Source: Paramacrobiotus metropolitanus (lineage: Eukaryota; Tardigrada; Eutardigrada; Parachela; Macrobiotidae). From it: a stretch of 64,000 nt of DNA. The translations under genes were made by a program, and so were the position numbers. The first letter of the stretch is position 1. Every line of letters starts with the position of its first letter. Positions 1 to 8,206 of the stretch are shown piece by piece. The notes below the pieces were generated by a model that saw nothing but the letters and a program-made list of their open reading frames with translations, ran no database searches and was not told the DNA's origin. The DNA is taken from positions 124,001 through 188,000 of the forward strand of contig NW_026570280.1 in the NCBI RefSeq assembly GCF_019649055.1. Reading direction: 5' to 3'.

Positions 1-1424
1 ACTATGATGTATGCAGCGAGTATCCTTTCGTTAACAAGTACAAGCGCTATCCCGTCGGACACCCACGCGTGATTTTGCGCGACTTTGAAGATATCCGAAA
101 CTACTTTGGGTTGATTTTTTGCGAAGTTCTTCCCCCTGGCAACTTATACCTTCCAATTTTGCCATATCGCAGCAACGGCAAGCTGACATTCCCGCTGTGC
201 CGTACCTGTGTGGACGGATACTGCAATCAACCGTGCGGCCACACTGATAGTGAGAGATCTTTGACTGGTACTTGGTGTACACCCGAACTGCATGCTGCAT
301 TGGATAAAGGGTACACTGTGCGAAAAGTGTATGAAGTCTGGAATTTCCCTAACCAAGAAGACCGCCTATTTCAAGACTACATTGATCGCTTCCTCAAAAT
401 CAAAACAGAAGCTAGTGGATGGCCTGAGCATGTTCGTACAGAGGAAGAAAAGCGACAATACATCCAGGCCTACTATGAAAGGGAAATATCCGCTTGGATT
501 ACGACAAAATTGAGAATAACCCGGGGTTGCGCGCGCTGGCTAAACTGTGTTTAAATAGGTACGATGTCATATCGTTCAACTTTAAGTAGTTACTAATATG
601 CTCACGCTATTTCGCAGCTTTTGGGGGCGCCTGGGAATGCAAGATAACAAACTGAATACCATGTTTATTGATGACCCTCAAGTATTCTACAAAATGCTCT
701 ACTCAGGAAAAAACCATGTGCACTCCTGGGATCTGTTTACTGAGGATATGATCCAAATAACGTACACGAAAGAGGAAGGGTTTGTTGAACAAAACCCAAA
801 CACGAATGTTGTGCTAGCCGCGTAAGTTGTCTGTCCGTTAACTGTTGTCTGTCCGTTACCCCGTTTGTATTTGCTGCGGTTTTCAGATTTACGACGTGTT
901 GGGCTCGCTTGCACCTTTATGGTATAATGGCACAAGTACAAGACCGACTTCTGTATTTGACACAGGTAAGTCTTCAACATTGCAGTATTAAAAAGTTCGA
1001 CAAAGGCTGATCTATTACAGATTCTGTTTTTTTTGTCAATCGTCCAAGTGACACGCCGCTGCCAACCGGAATTTTCTTAGGCGACCTGACGAATGAACTT
1101 AGCCCTGGTCAGCACATTGTACAGTTTGTCAGTTTGGGGGCCAAAACCTACGCGTACTACACCAACGATGGGAAATCAGTCGTGAAAGTGAAAGGGTTCA
1201 CTATCAAGGGCAGTGTTAGCTCGTTTGTTAATTTTGATAGCATGTTGGGCATTTTGCACAACAGGAATACTATTGCAGTTGTGTACCCAGAGTTTTTGAA
1301 ACGCGTTAAAAAGACATTAACCATTGAGCAAACTGAATTGTGTAAGCGGTTACGTTTTACGTACGATAAGCGTAGAATTGTCGAAGACTGGAAGACACTG
1401 CCGTACGGATTTAAGAATCAATAA
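1..1424 (+). pseudogene. polB: Polinton/adintovirus protein-primed DNA polymerase B, 3' part, with introns and two frame breaks
   Basis: Family-B DNA polymerase of the protein-primed Polinton/adintovirus type, which would copy the element's own genome. The window opens inside the gene: the palm motif DxxSxYP reads as DVCSEYP at 6-26. Four exons can be placed by GT-AG sites: to 558, 618-821, 887-965, and 1021-1424. The introns are 59, 65 and 55 bp. Reading resumes at conserved polymerase blocks after each intron, and the C-terminus (EDWKTLPYGF) is typical of the family. Two breaks are visible, each equal to one missing base: one near 486-488, the other at about 957-962, directly in the catalytic YxDTDS motif, which crosses the third intron. 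The copy is therefore probably dead unless these are assembly indels. Its 3' end overlaps the convergent TBP-like gene by 14 bp. Introns are not something I expect in Polinton PolB. Family assignment is confident; exon limits are inferred from splice consensus only. Confidence 0.9.
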
Positions 1425-1965
1425 ATTTATTGGGCCTGTCCATTAACATGGAAATATACTGCACAGCTTGCTCTATATCATTCAGATTTTTTGCACCAAG
1501 AAAATTGCACTTTCCAGATGAGAATAAAACAGCAGTACAACTTCGACATTTGATGGCTAAACCATGAAAAAGCTCAGGTGAATACTGTACATCCAGCATT
1601 ATGCTACACTTACACAAATCAAAACGTCTCTGAAAGTTGTGACTCGCTACAATATTAACTACTTTGAAATTCGTAAAAGAACAAGAATAACCAATTCTGA
1701 TTAGCATTTGTTCAAAGTACTGTACTAACAAAATCGCATCCGCTTCAGTGTGGCCACCATTCACAGTAATCTTTCCATTTTTGTACAACTGGCAGTGGGC
1801 TTTGAAGGGCGTGAATGTCCGAATCAAAAGCCCTGAAAATCGTTTGGGAATGTACAGAGCCATCGGTAGCAGCCGCTCAATCTGAACCAAGTCCAGAATG
1901 CAGCTTAATTCCGCAGTGGCAACCACATTGGTGATGGTTACCATCGCAAAAAAGCCACAAAGCAA
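1411..1965 (-). CDS. Virus-encoded TATA-binding-protein homologue (two-repeat TBP core)
   Basis: Residues 10-175 align almost without gaps to the eukaryotic TBP saddle, with both ~90-residue direct repeats. Of the four DNA-intercalating Phe positions, three are kept (F43 in PKRFSG, F133 in PELFHG, F148 in VLFSSGK) and one is Tyr (Y61 in QLYKNGK). Both minor-groove Asn positions are kept (N13 in TNVVA, N104 in VNIVA). The TFIIB-contact stirrup reads YSPELF, so the first Glu of the usual YEPELF is Ser. There is no N-terminal extension; the protein is essentially the bare core. The start may be Met1 (1965) or Met8 (1944), and both overlap the upstream gene. It lies inside the viral element, convergent with PolB, with no introns. 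TBP-like proteins are known from large DNA viruses (for example asfarviruses and mimiviruses); I know of none in a Polinton. Expected role, by inference: nuclear promoter recognition for the element's genes. Confidence 0.9.
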   Translation of the reverse strand: MLCGFFAMVTITNVVATAELSCILDLVQIERLLPMALYIPKRFSGLLIRTFTPFKAHCQLYKNGKITVNGGHTEADAILLVQYFEQMLIRIGYSCSFTNFKVVNIVASHNFQRRFDLCKCSIMLDVQYSPELFHGLAIKCRSCTAVLFSSGKCNFLGAKNLNDIEQAVQYISMLMDRPNKFIDS

Positions 1966-2380
1966 ATGTCACCGCTTTGCGCAGAGTTGTCTGAGGCAGG
2001 CTGCACAGCAGGCGGAACGTAGGACAGCCTAAATCTGCTAGGTTTTGCACTTCGGGTAAATATTTTTCTAGAAGCCGGCACTTTTCAGCTCCTTTGGCCA
2101 GAAAGGTAACGTCGCTGGGATGTCCAACTTTGAGAAAAATGTCTTGCATCACACATGTCACCTGATTATGCCGATAGTCACCTTCAGTATACCATAACAG
2201 CCCATGTGAATGGCGAGCTTGACGGACCAGCTCCTGACTGTGATGTGTAGCGCAACGCGGTAACGAGAATGTATAGGCCCCTACTTCACCGCGCTCCAAA
2301 CAAAAAAAGGCTAGCTGTTTAATATATTTTTCACCTTTGATCACAAACCAATCGACATCAATAACGCACTTTACCGCCAT
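1877..2380 (-). CDS. Conserved element protein, possible RNase H-fold nuclease
   Basis: A 167-residue protein that begins MAVKCVIDVDWFVIKG, with an early acidic strand (DVDWF) followed by KYIKQLAFF. Further on it has FLAKGAEKCRLL and NLADLGCPTF. This layout (acidic strand, a KG-EK block, then an acidic LGCP block) resembles a family of uncharacterised invertebrate proteins often found in virus-derived loci, which I suspect have an RNase H/exonuclease-like fold; I cannot prove that here. It is the first gene leftward from the divergent promoter at 2381-2773, and it overlaps the TBP-like gene by 89 bp in another frame. The last ~25 residues are Cys/His-rich and lie within the overlap, so they may be constrained by the TBP reading frame. 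Start chosen at the first ATG after the intergenic region. Confidence 0.5.
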   Translation of the reverse strand: MAVKCVIDVDWFVIKGEKYIKQLAFFCLERGEVGAYTFSLPRCATHHSQELVRQARHSHGLLWYTEGDYRHNQVTCVMQDIFLKVGHPSDVTFLAKGAEKCRLLEKYLPEVQNLADLGCPTFRLLCSLPQTTLRKAVTFALWLFCDGNHHQCGCHCGIKLHSGLGSD

Positions 2381-2773
2381 TTTGGCTTACCAATGCCGAC
2401 TAGTGAAACAGTGATCAGTGAAATGAGTAATTCTAGGTATTAGTCACCTGCTCATGGACTAGTAATGCTAGAGGTGTTCCGTGCATGCATCTCGTCATGC
2501 GTACGTGTACCGTTTAGCTATTACGTTATGCGAGCCTTTTTGGAACACTTAATGCTGTGAGTACAGTGTCGCAAGGTAGTACAGCTTACCTACGCTTAGC
2601 TACGAAAAGTGGTACATCGTATTCTCCGCCGTACGGACGTGTACCGTGTACGAGACACAATTTCTTGCAAACGAAAAAACTCTCGTAACCCAAACCGCCT
2701 GTTTGCTCAGTGTGTTTTATCTCAACCTAAGTCACTAGAATTAGCATTCGATTTGTTTCTCACTCGAATAGGA
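2381..2773. promoter_or_regulatory. Divergent promoter region with two copies of a GACGTGTACCGT-type motif
   Basis: Intergenic region between the leftward nuclease-like/TBP-like pair and the rightward PC4-like gene. It holds TACGTGTACCGT at 2502-2513 and GACGTGTACCGT at 2636-2647. The second is followed by GTACGAGACAC. The last motif ends 127 bp before the chosen start of the PC4-like gene, and the first starts 122 bp before the leftward gene. The same motif recurs at 12363-12392 and 16943-17028. No clear TATA box was seen. Confidence 0.6.
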
Positions 2774-3823
2774 ATGGAGTTTTTAGACATTTTTTCCCGG
2801 GACGATGTCTCCGAAAAGCAGCCAAAGCGCCCGCGCACTGTGGATCTGAAAGTTACCATTCCAAAACCGGAGGTTACGAATATGGAATTGCCAATCGTAC
2901 CTACGTCCAGCGCTCCAGTCGTTTCCAAGCACGGTAAAGCTGGTGGTGTCCTTGACGCTTCGAATTCGAATTCCAAAGCCAATGGCAAGCGAGGACGCAA
3001 GGACAGATCAGTTCCAGTGGTTGAAGCAGTACCTGCCGAGCAACATGCGCGCTATGCGTTCACGCAGGATAGTCTTCCTGTGTACAAGCTGGGTAACGAC
3101 AAGTTTGTGTATGTGCGCCGACAGCTTGGACAATCTAAGGTCATTATTGGAGAATGGAAAGAGCTACCTGACAACACCTGGAAAGCCACCTTTGGGAAAT
3201 CGGTGGCGCTGGGGCGGGACAACTTTATGCGGCTTGCTGGCTTGATGATCACTGGAAAAGGTGACCTGGATGAGGTTGCTCGGGGCAGCACCTGCGACTC
3301 TGGAAAGCTCACGCCGTTGTATTCGTTAGACGCTGGATTATACTTTGGTTGGGGGCGGTATATGCGCTCGAATACCGCTACTATTCGACGCCACCAGCTT
3401 TTCCCAAATGGTGACTTGATTCCAACCCGAAATGGTATCTCCTTTGGGGAACGTTGTTATGACGCTTTGAAAGACTTGATGCTGGACCTGACACTGTTCA
3501 AAGATATTCGTAAACTGGATGGTCAAATTGCGGAAGCGCCTAAGAAAGGATTGCAGTACAACCTGCTGGCCGAAGACCTTATCGCTGCAATGGGTAAATT
3601 AATTCGAGAAGCACGTGAACAGATGGACTTTCAGCCGGCCGATCTGACTGAAGAGGAATGGCAGGCGGCCGAGCAGCGCCTGGTGGAAAAGCGTATCGCA
3701 TTGGGGCTGTTGCTTGAGGCTAAAGAAGTGACAGTAACTCAAGCGGTTGACTTGGATGTGAAACCGTTCCTGGACCAGCACCACGATCAGTTGTTTAGCG
3801 CTGTGCAGGCAGGTTTAGATTGA
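2774..3823 (+). CDS. Tandem PC4/Sub1-like transcription coactivator homologue
   Basis: The frame is open from 2609, but Met at 2774 (MEFLDIFSRDD) starts the viral-looking part and gives 349 residues. Residues ~1-100 are basic and Ser/Lys-rich (QPKRPR, KRGRKDR), like a nuclear tail. A first PC4-type unit follows: a KFVYVRR strand, then SKVIIGEW, then GKSVALGRDNFMRL. A second unit is clearer: a TATIRRH strand, then FPNGDLIPTRNGISF and CYDALKDL, matching the IR-x-PxGExxPxRKGISLxxxQWxxL pattern of human PC4. PC4 binds single-stranded DNA and stimulates RNA polymerase II transcription. The C-terminal ~100 residues are helical and acidic (LTEEEWQAAEQRLVEKR). The gene is preceded by two copies of the shared promoter motif. 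It is intact. Alternative: a single-stranded-DNA-binding replication protein using the same fold. Confidence 0.72.
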   Translation: MEFLDIFSRDDVSEKQPKRPRTVDLKVTIPKPEVTNMELPIVPTSSAPVVSKHGKAGGVLDASNSNSKANGKRGRKDRSVPVVEAVPAEQHARYAFTQDSLPVYKLGNDKFVYVRRQLGQSKVIIGEWKELPDNTWKATFGKSVALGRDNFMRLAGLMITGKGDLDEVARGSTCDSGKLTPLYSLDAGLYFGWGRYMRSNTATIRRHQLFPNGDLIPTRNGISFGERCYDALKDLMLDLTLFKDIRKLDGQIAEAPKKGLQYNLLAEDLIAAMGKLIREAREQMDFQPADLTEEEWQAAEQRLVEKRIALGLLLEAKEVTVTQAVDLDVKPFLDQHHDQLFSAVQAGLD

Positions 3824-3926
3824 GCTGTTTTGTTGTTTTATTGGAATAATGTACTATACAGTGTTCGACAGCTTTGGTTGATTTTTCGTTCATTCCGATA
3901 CGCAAATAATGTTCGATGTTCATTTA

Positions 3927-4436
3927 CTACAATAACTTTTTACAGAACTGTTTGATTAGTTTAGTGGATACTAATTCTGTTTGTATACGGTAATAAAAGT
4001 TGACCTTGTGTTGCACCATCTTGTCATTCTGTAAGAGATTAGCAGAAAATTGACGGACAAATTTGTCGTAGCTCATGCCACTTGCCCGCTCGAAGATAAA
4101 GTACAAACAGAACTGACCACAAACAGTACTGCAATTAGATTGCAGCTGTAATGACTGCGAAATCATTCGCTTTCCTTCTAACAGTGTAGCAAAGCAATTC
4201 GAGTAAAATTCGGGAAGTTTACCATACGAATCAAAAACTTCGATTGCGTCCTCGTGTTCTTGGTAGAAAGCGATCCAGTGCGTTCCATTTTCAGTAGATG
4301 GGTCAGTATTGGCAATACATGCTGCTGGCAATGGTCTCAAAGAAATTGGAATTTCGTCTGCAGCAAAAACCCCGCGGCTGACGGTTTTAGTGATCGGGTT
4401 ACTGGATAGAGCGTTTGCGAGCTCACGTGTGTTCAT
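3927..4436 (-). CDS. Adenain-type capsid maturation cysteine protease
   Basis: A 169-residue C5-type (adenovirus maturation protease-like) cysteine protease, one of the core Polinton morphogenesis genes; it would cut capsid precursor proteins. The triad residues are visible in the usual order: His53 in GTHWIAFY, Asp69 in VFDSYG, and Cys106 in STVCGQFCLYF, with Gln residues at 97/99 ahead of it for the oxyanion hole. The frame is intact. Its ATG overlaps the stop of the major capsid gene (ATGA-type overlap at about 4433-4436), and it is the last gene of the leftward structural block. The intergenic region on its 3' side (3824-3926) separates it tail-to-tail from the PC4-like gene. Confidence 0.92.
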   Translation of the reverse strand: MNTRELANALSSNPITKTVSRGVFAADEIPISLRPLPAACIANTDPSTENGTHWIAFYQEHEDAIEVFDSYGKLPEFYSNCFATLLEGKRMISQSLQLQSNCSTVCGQFCLYFIFERASGMSYDKFVRQFSANLLQNDKMVQHKVNFYYRIQTELVSTKLIKQFCKKLL

Positions 4437-5750
4437 GTCGAAAAACCAGCAATGAGTTGTCTATGCTGATTAAACTCAATTACACTGTCATAGACCATCA
4501 TACAGACCATCATTATGGTTTCTGTGTGAGCTTTTTCGAAGGTTACCGCAACGCTTAAATTGCCTTGCTTTATCAGGGTCAAGGGTCCTCGTTCTGTGCA
4601 CCCAGGAGTAAGATCGAAGCCAAAAATCGTGTACCCATTGTTATAATCTTCGCGGTCGAAGCATAGTGAGCCTTGGGGATTGCATAAATGGCCCAGTGCA
4701 TCCATTAGCCCGTCATAACACTCTAGGGATTGATTTTTAGAAAAGTTCGCAGTATAAGGTTTCGTGGGATAGCTCTGTCCATCGACCTCAACGCTCAACT
4801 GCTGAATATTGAAATGCCGAAAATTGAACGGATTTTTCGTATAAGAGCCATGAAAGTCGTCTCTTCCCACGAATGCAATATACATGACTTTTGGGATCTG
4901 CCCTATTTGCAGGTTGCTTATCACCGTACTTTGCGTTGAACGCGGAATGTCTGCGACACGCATAACCACCCGTTCAATGTGGTACTTTACTGTGCGACTT
5001 AGTAACTGCGAAGCCACAGCTGTCATAAAATCCGGCGATGGAATGTACCGCCGCACTGAAAGTCGCGGGTTCCGAATAAATGCTTTGTACACTTTATCAT
5101 CCCAAGTGCGAAGAGAAAACTCTGGTCGGCTCATTACGAGGCGAACATTGACTGGTACTCCCGTAATCAAAGGTTTACTCTGATCAAATAAATCAGAGAA
5201 CAGTTTTCCGGACAGTTGAACGTACTCACCTTTTGAAACTATGTTACGACGGGTTCTCTCCCTTTATTCGTGATATCGTTAAATAGCCCAGGATTGTCGT
5301 GATAGAACAGTGCGGATGACAGCTGCGTTGTGCTTCGGTGGTGTACGACAGTAAGGATTCCATGTACGCACGATATGGATAAAAAGTCGATGCGTCAGAA
5401 ATTAAACGGTTTGCTACAGTAATATTTACAGCCTGGAAAAGCGAGTGAAGAAAATTGTTTGTTGGTGCCACATTCTCGGCATCCGTCACCAGATCCCATC
5501 CATTATTAGCGTTGCGAACCTTGATAGCAACTTCCAGCTCAAGCACAATGTTCCCCAAACTAAGCAGCCCAGCAGTGCTAGGCGGAATGTAAAAATTAAT
5601 GTCGCCGGCAGTACCGTCTTCCGTTAGAATTGTGGTCGGATTGATCTTTTCGCGCTCCGTGCGCCAGCGGTCGGTTAAAGTTGCAGGGACTGCAAAAAGT
5701 TGATTTTCCAGCTGCATGGCTGGTTCTGAATTTTCGAGCATCATCGCCAT
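4433..5750 (-). pseudogene. Hexon-like (double jelly-roll) major capsid protein, two single-base frame breaks
   Basis: Polinton/adintovirus major capsid protein. The N-terminal part (5750 to about 5310) has the usual opening with a short acidic start and a jelly-roll strand pattern. The C-terminal part (5170 to 4433) carries typical blocks such as VKYHIERVVMRV, NPFNFRHFNIQQL and GFDLTPG. Between them the protein-like reading frame changes twice, near 5318-5320 and near 5238-5241, each time as if one base were missing. Outside those points the sequence reads as one continuous capsid protein. This copy would not give a full-length product unless the indels are assembly errors. It starts 3 bp after the pVI-like gene and ends on the protease start codon. 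Confidence 0.88.
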
Positions 5751-5753
5751 TTT

Positions 5754-6176
5754 TCAAAGGAAATCAGGAATGTGGGTAGGTGGAACACGACGCACTCGTT
5801 TTGTTTTTACTGGTGCGCGTTTTTTCTTTGCAACAGCGGTCGATTTGCGTTTACGACGTCCTTCACCCTGTTGGACAGCAAGGCGCTTAGCAATAGCTTC
5901 GCTGGCCTTAGCTGCAGCGTCTTTAATAACACCAGTCGCGGCTTCTTGCAGGTGTGGTGTAGCCGCATCTAGTGCTGCACGGGCATGTGGAGCGGCCTTA
6001 CGAAGTAAAGGAGCCGCAAACGATGATATCTTGCTAAACAGATTTTTTAAGAACTGAGGAAAACCGGAACCATTTTGTAAGCTACCGCGGTAACGCAGTA
6101 ATGGGCTCCCGCCAACCTGCTGCACAAAAACTTCATCGTACCGACGAGGATCTGGTACGTACGGCACAAGAGGCAT
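5754..6176 (-). CDS. pVI/pX-like basic membrane-active minor virion protein
   Basis: A 140-residue protein between penton and hexon, the place where Polintons and adintoviruses carry an adenovirus pVI/pX-like gene. It opens MPLVPYVPDPRRYDE. The middle (residues ~38-92) is a predicted amphipathic Ala-rich helix region (LRKAAPHARAALDAATPHL, KDAAAKASEAIAKRL). The end is a strongly basic tail (GEGRRKRKSTAVAKKKR, KTKRVRRVPP). In the family such proteins link capsid to genome and can disturb membranes during entry. The frame is intact, 4 bp from the penton stop on one side and 3 bp from the capsid start on the other. Assigned from composition and position rather than a diagnostic motif. Confidence 0.65.
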   Translation of the reverse strand: MPLVPYVPDPRRYDEVFVQQVGGSPLLRYRGSLQNGSGFPQFLKNLFSKISSFAAPLLRKAAPHARAALDAATPHLQEAATGVIKDAAAKASEAIAKRLAVQQGEGRRKRKSTAVAKKKRAPVKTKRVRRVPPTHIPDFL

Positions 6177-6180
6177 CTTT

Positions 6181-7107
6181 TCAGTACAGTCGTTGCTGAC
6201 GAAAATGTAATTTAACTAAAGATTTACCTATCTCAAACTTGGCATTATCCCCCAAGTCATTAGCAATAGTGATATGGATCGTCTCGAAATGCTTGCGAAG
6301 CACGGGAACATAATGCGGAATGTCAAACCTTGCCTCGACAATTTGGTTGACCTCTCCTCTAATAGGTACGGTTCGTAAAATCTGCGCCGCTGTATCTCCG
6401 ATTAAACTAAAGTCGGCAACGTCGCAGTAAACAAACAAACTTTGGTTACCAAGTAGCGTGTTAATAGGACGTTCCGATACAAAAAATCTTTCCTCCTGTT
6501 TACCTTTGCGTTTGTCTAAAAACTTTGTTATGCGATCGCTTTCAGTTTCGCTAGGAACAGAGAACACCGTCCTATCAAAGCCCAAAATACGCTGGAGTGC
6601 CAGTGACGAAGGTGGAAAACTGGCTTCGATTCGCGGGCTGCCGACTGTAACTACTGCTTTATGATTAGTGGGTGAGAGAAACTTCACGTGTAACGCTTTC
6701 TGGTCAGGACAGGCGCTCTTTTCTTCTTGTTCACCTTCAGTATTTAAAACCCATGATCCAAGTACTGGAGTTTGCTGGTTGATTGTCTGCAGCAATAGTT
6801 CGTCACTTTTGTAATTACCTGGAGGAATCGTTATCCACTCGTCATGACTTTCCGTTAAAAGTAAAACGGAACCGTCGATTTTGCTGACAGGAGCAATGTC
6901 GTGAACAACTTGCAGCTTAATCTTTTGTTCCTGGTGAAGTGTATAGAAGGAATTCATATACTGTAGCTCGACTAAGGCTACTTCCCATTTTCCTTGCAAG
7001 GTCACGGGGTGCTTCAGCTTTGTTACCCAGTCTGAAGCAGTATTTGAGAATTTTTCATTGGACGCGTCGCTGGGTAATGTTACGTAGAAGGGCGCCCCGT
7101 CGTACAT
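6181..7107 (-). CDS. Penton-like minor capsid protein (single jelly roll)
   Basis: A 308-residue homologue of the Polinton minor capsid (penton base-like) protein that fills capsid vertices. The start shows the family signature: a short strand (FYVTLPSDASNEKF) followed by TASDWVTKLKHPVTL and GKWEVALVELQY. Later blocks, LLTESHDEWITIPPGNY and SLFVYCDVADFSLIGD, also fit. The frame is intact. Its ATG lies 28 bp inside the 3' end of the integrase gene, in another frame. Confidence 0.88.
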   Translation of the reverse strand: MYDGAPFYVTLPSDASNEKFSNTASDWVTKLKHPVTLQGKWEVALVELQYMNSFYTLHQEQKIKLQVVHDIAPVSKIDGSVLLLTESHDEWITIPPGNYKSDELLLQTINQQTPVLGSWVLNTEGEQEEKSACPDQKALHVKFLSPTNHKAVVTVGSPRIEASFPPSSLALQRILGFDRTVFSVPSETESDRITKFLDKRKGKQEERFFVSERPINTLLGNQSLFVYCDVADFSLIGDTAAQILRTVPIRGEVNQIVEARFDIPHYVPVLRKHFETIHITIANDLGDNAKFEIGKSLVKLHFRQQRLY

Positions 7108-8204
7108 TTTGAATCAATCCAGGAATCGTGTTCAGGACCATACCCCAGCCAGCGTACAAGAACTTTTTTCCCTCGGCGTTTAACAATGTGGTCAATAGCA
7201 TATTCTTTGTTGGTATCGTGTGCCACAGGGGAAAGTTCTTGTTCGTAGAACCTGCCTTTAATCTCGTTCTCCTTATAGTCCTTCACGGTATAGACTGGCT
7301 CAGTGTGTGGAATCACTCTTGTTATGGAAAAAATTTCTTCAGTAAAGCGCTTTTCGTAACCTTTTTCCAGTTTGCCTTTGTTAATTAGTAATCTGACCGC
7401 TTGACCGACTTTGTAACGCGGAATCTTTTTTTTGCTAGTCTTAATTAGTTTGTTAAAAACTTGAAGAGAGTTTTTCTGCGTAACGTCAACTGGTCGGTAA
7501 CCGTGAGCCCGATGGACAGAACGGTTGTACGAGCTTACCAAATCATCCAAAACATCAACATATCGGGTGTGCAACCGATGGCGAAACAGGCGAAATATTC
7601 GTGACTTAATTGTACGAATTGCTCGCTCTACCATTGCGCACTTGATGTCTTCGTTTTCCGATGTAAAAAACAATATTTTGTGATGTTTCAAGTAAGATTG
7701 AACTGTGCTGTTTAACATTTCGCGACCTTTGTCTGATTGAATCTTTTCTGGAATACCGAGGTCTTTAAAGACGGCATCAAGAGCAGCTTTCGTACATGTG
7801 CCTCCTTTGTTTTTCATCGGTTTCACGCTTAGTTTTGTAGAAAAACAATCAATAGCGAAAAGTAGAAACTTGATACCGTCATTTTGATCGCTGTACTTCT
7901 GGAAGTCCGCTAGATCCACTTGAAATTGTTGCTGTAGATTGGTCACTACTATCTGAGTTCGAGGAAACTTCCTCTTCGTTTCCTTGCTGATGGTGTACTG
8001 ATCTGCTGTCTGTAGCATTTCTTCCGGTTCAGCCTTGTCCTTAGACTTTTTCGCAGCCTTTCTATACCTCCGAAGCTTCCTGGGTCCTTTGGATTCAAGT
8101 ACTTCTTCAATACCGCTTCCATCATCTGAGTTGCAACACGAAGACGTACAGTTAATTTTGACAGAGCGGCAGAAACGTAAAGCCGATGGTAGCCAAGATG
8201 CCAT
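7080..8204 (-). CDS. Retroviral-type integrase with C-terminal chromodomain
   Basis: A 374-residue DDE integrase of the Polinton type, which would insert the element into host DNA. Catalytic acids: Asp97 in QVDLADF, Asp158 in IQSDKGREM, and Glu193 in AMVERAIRTIK, with 34 residues between the last two. Further core landmarks are LLFAIDCFSTKL and LVSSYNRSVHRAHGYRP. The C-terminus (about 330-367) is a chromodomain: EYAIDHIVKRRGKKVLVRW, then GYGPEHDSWI; this module can steer insertion toward marked chromatin. The first ~80 residues are basic and Cys-containing, but no clean HHCC zinc finger could be drawn. Intact. It starts 2 bp after the upstream gene and overlaps penton. Confidence 0.93.
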   Translation of the reverse strand: MASWLPSALRFCRSVKINCTSSCCNSDDGSGIEEVLESKGPRKLRRYRKAAKKSKDKAEPEEMLQTADQYTISKETKRKFPRTQIVVTNLQQQFQVDLADFQKYSDQNDGIKFLLFAIDCFSTKLSVKPMKNKGGTCTKAALDAVFKDLGIPEKIQSDKGREMLNSTVQSYLKHHKILFFTSENEDIKCAMVERAIRTIKSRIFRLFRHRLHTRYVDVLDDLVSSYNRSVHRAHGYRPVDVTQKNSLQVFNKLIKTSKKKIPRYKVGQAVRLLINKGKLEKGYEKRFTEEIFSITRVIPHTEPVYTVKDYKENEIKGRFYEQELSPVAHDTNKEYAIDHIVKRRGKKVLVRWLGYGPEHDSWIDSKCTTGRPST

Positions 8205-8206
8205 TA

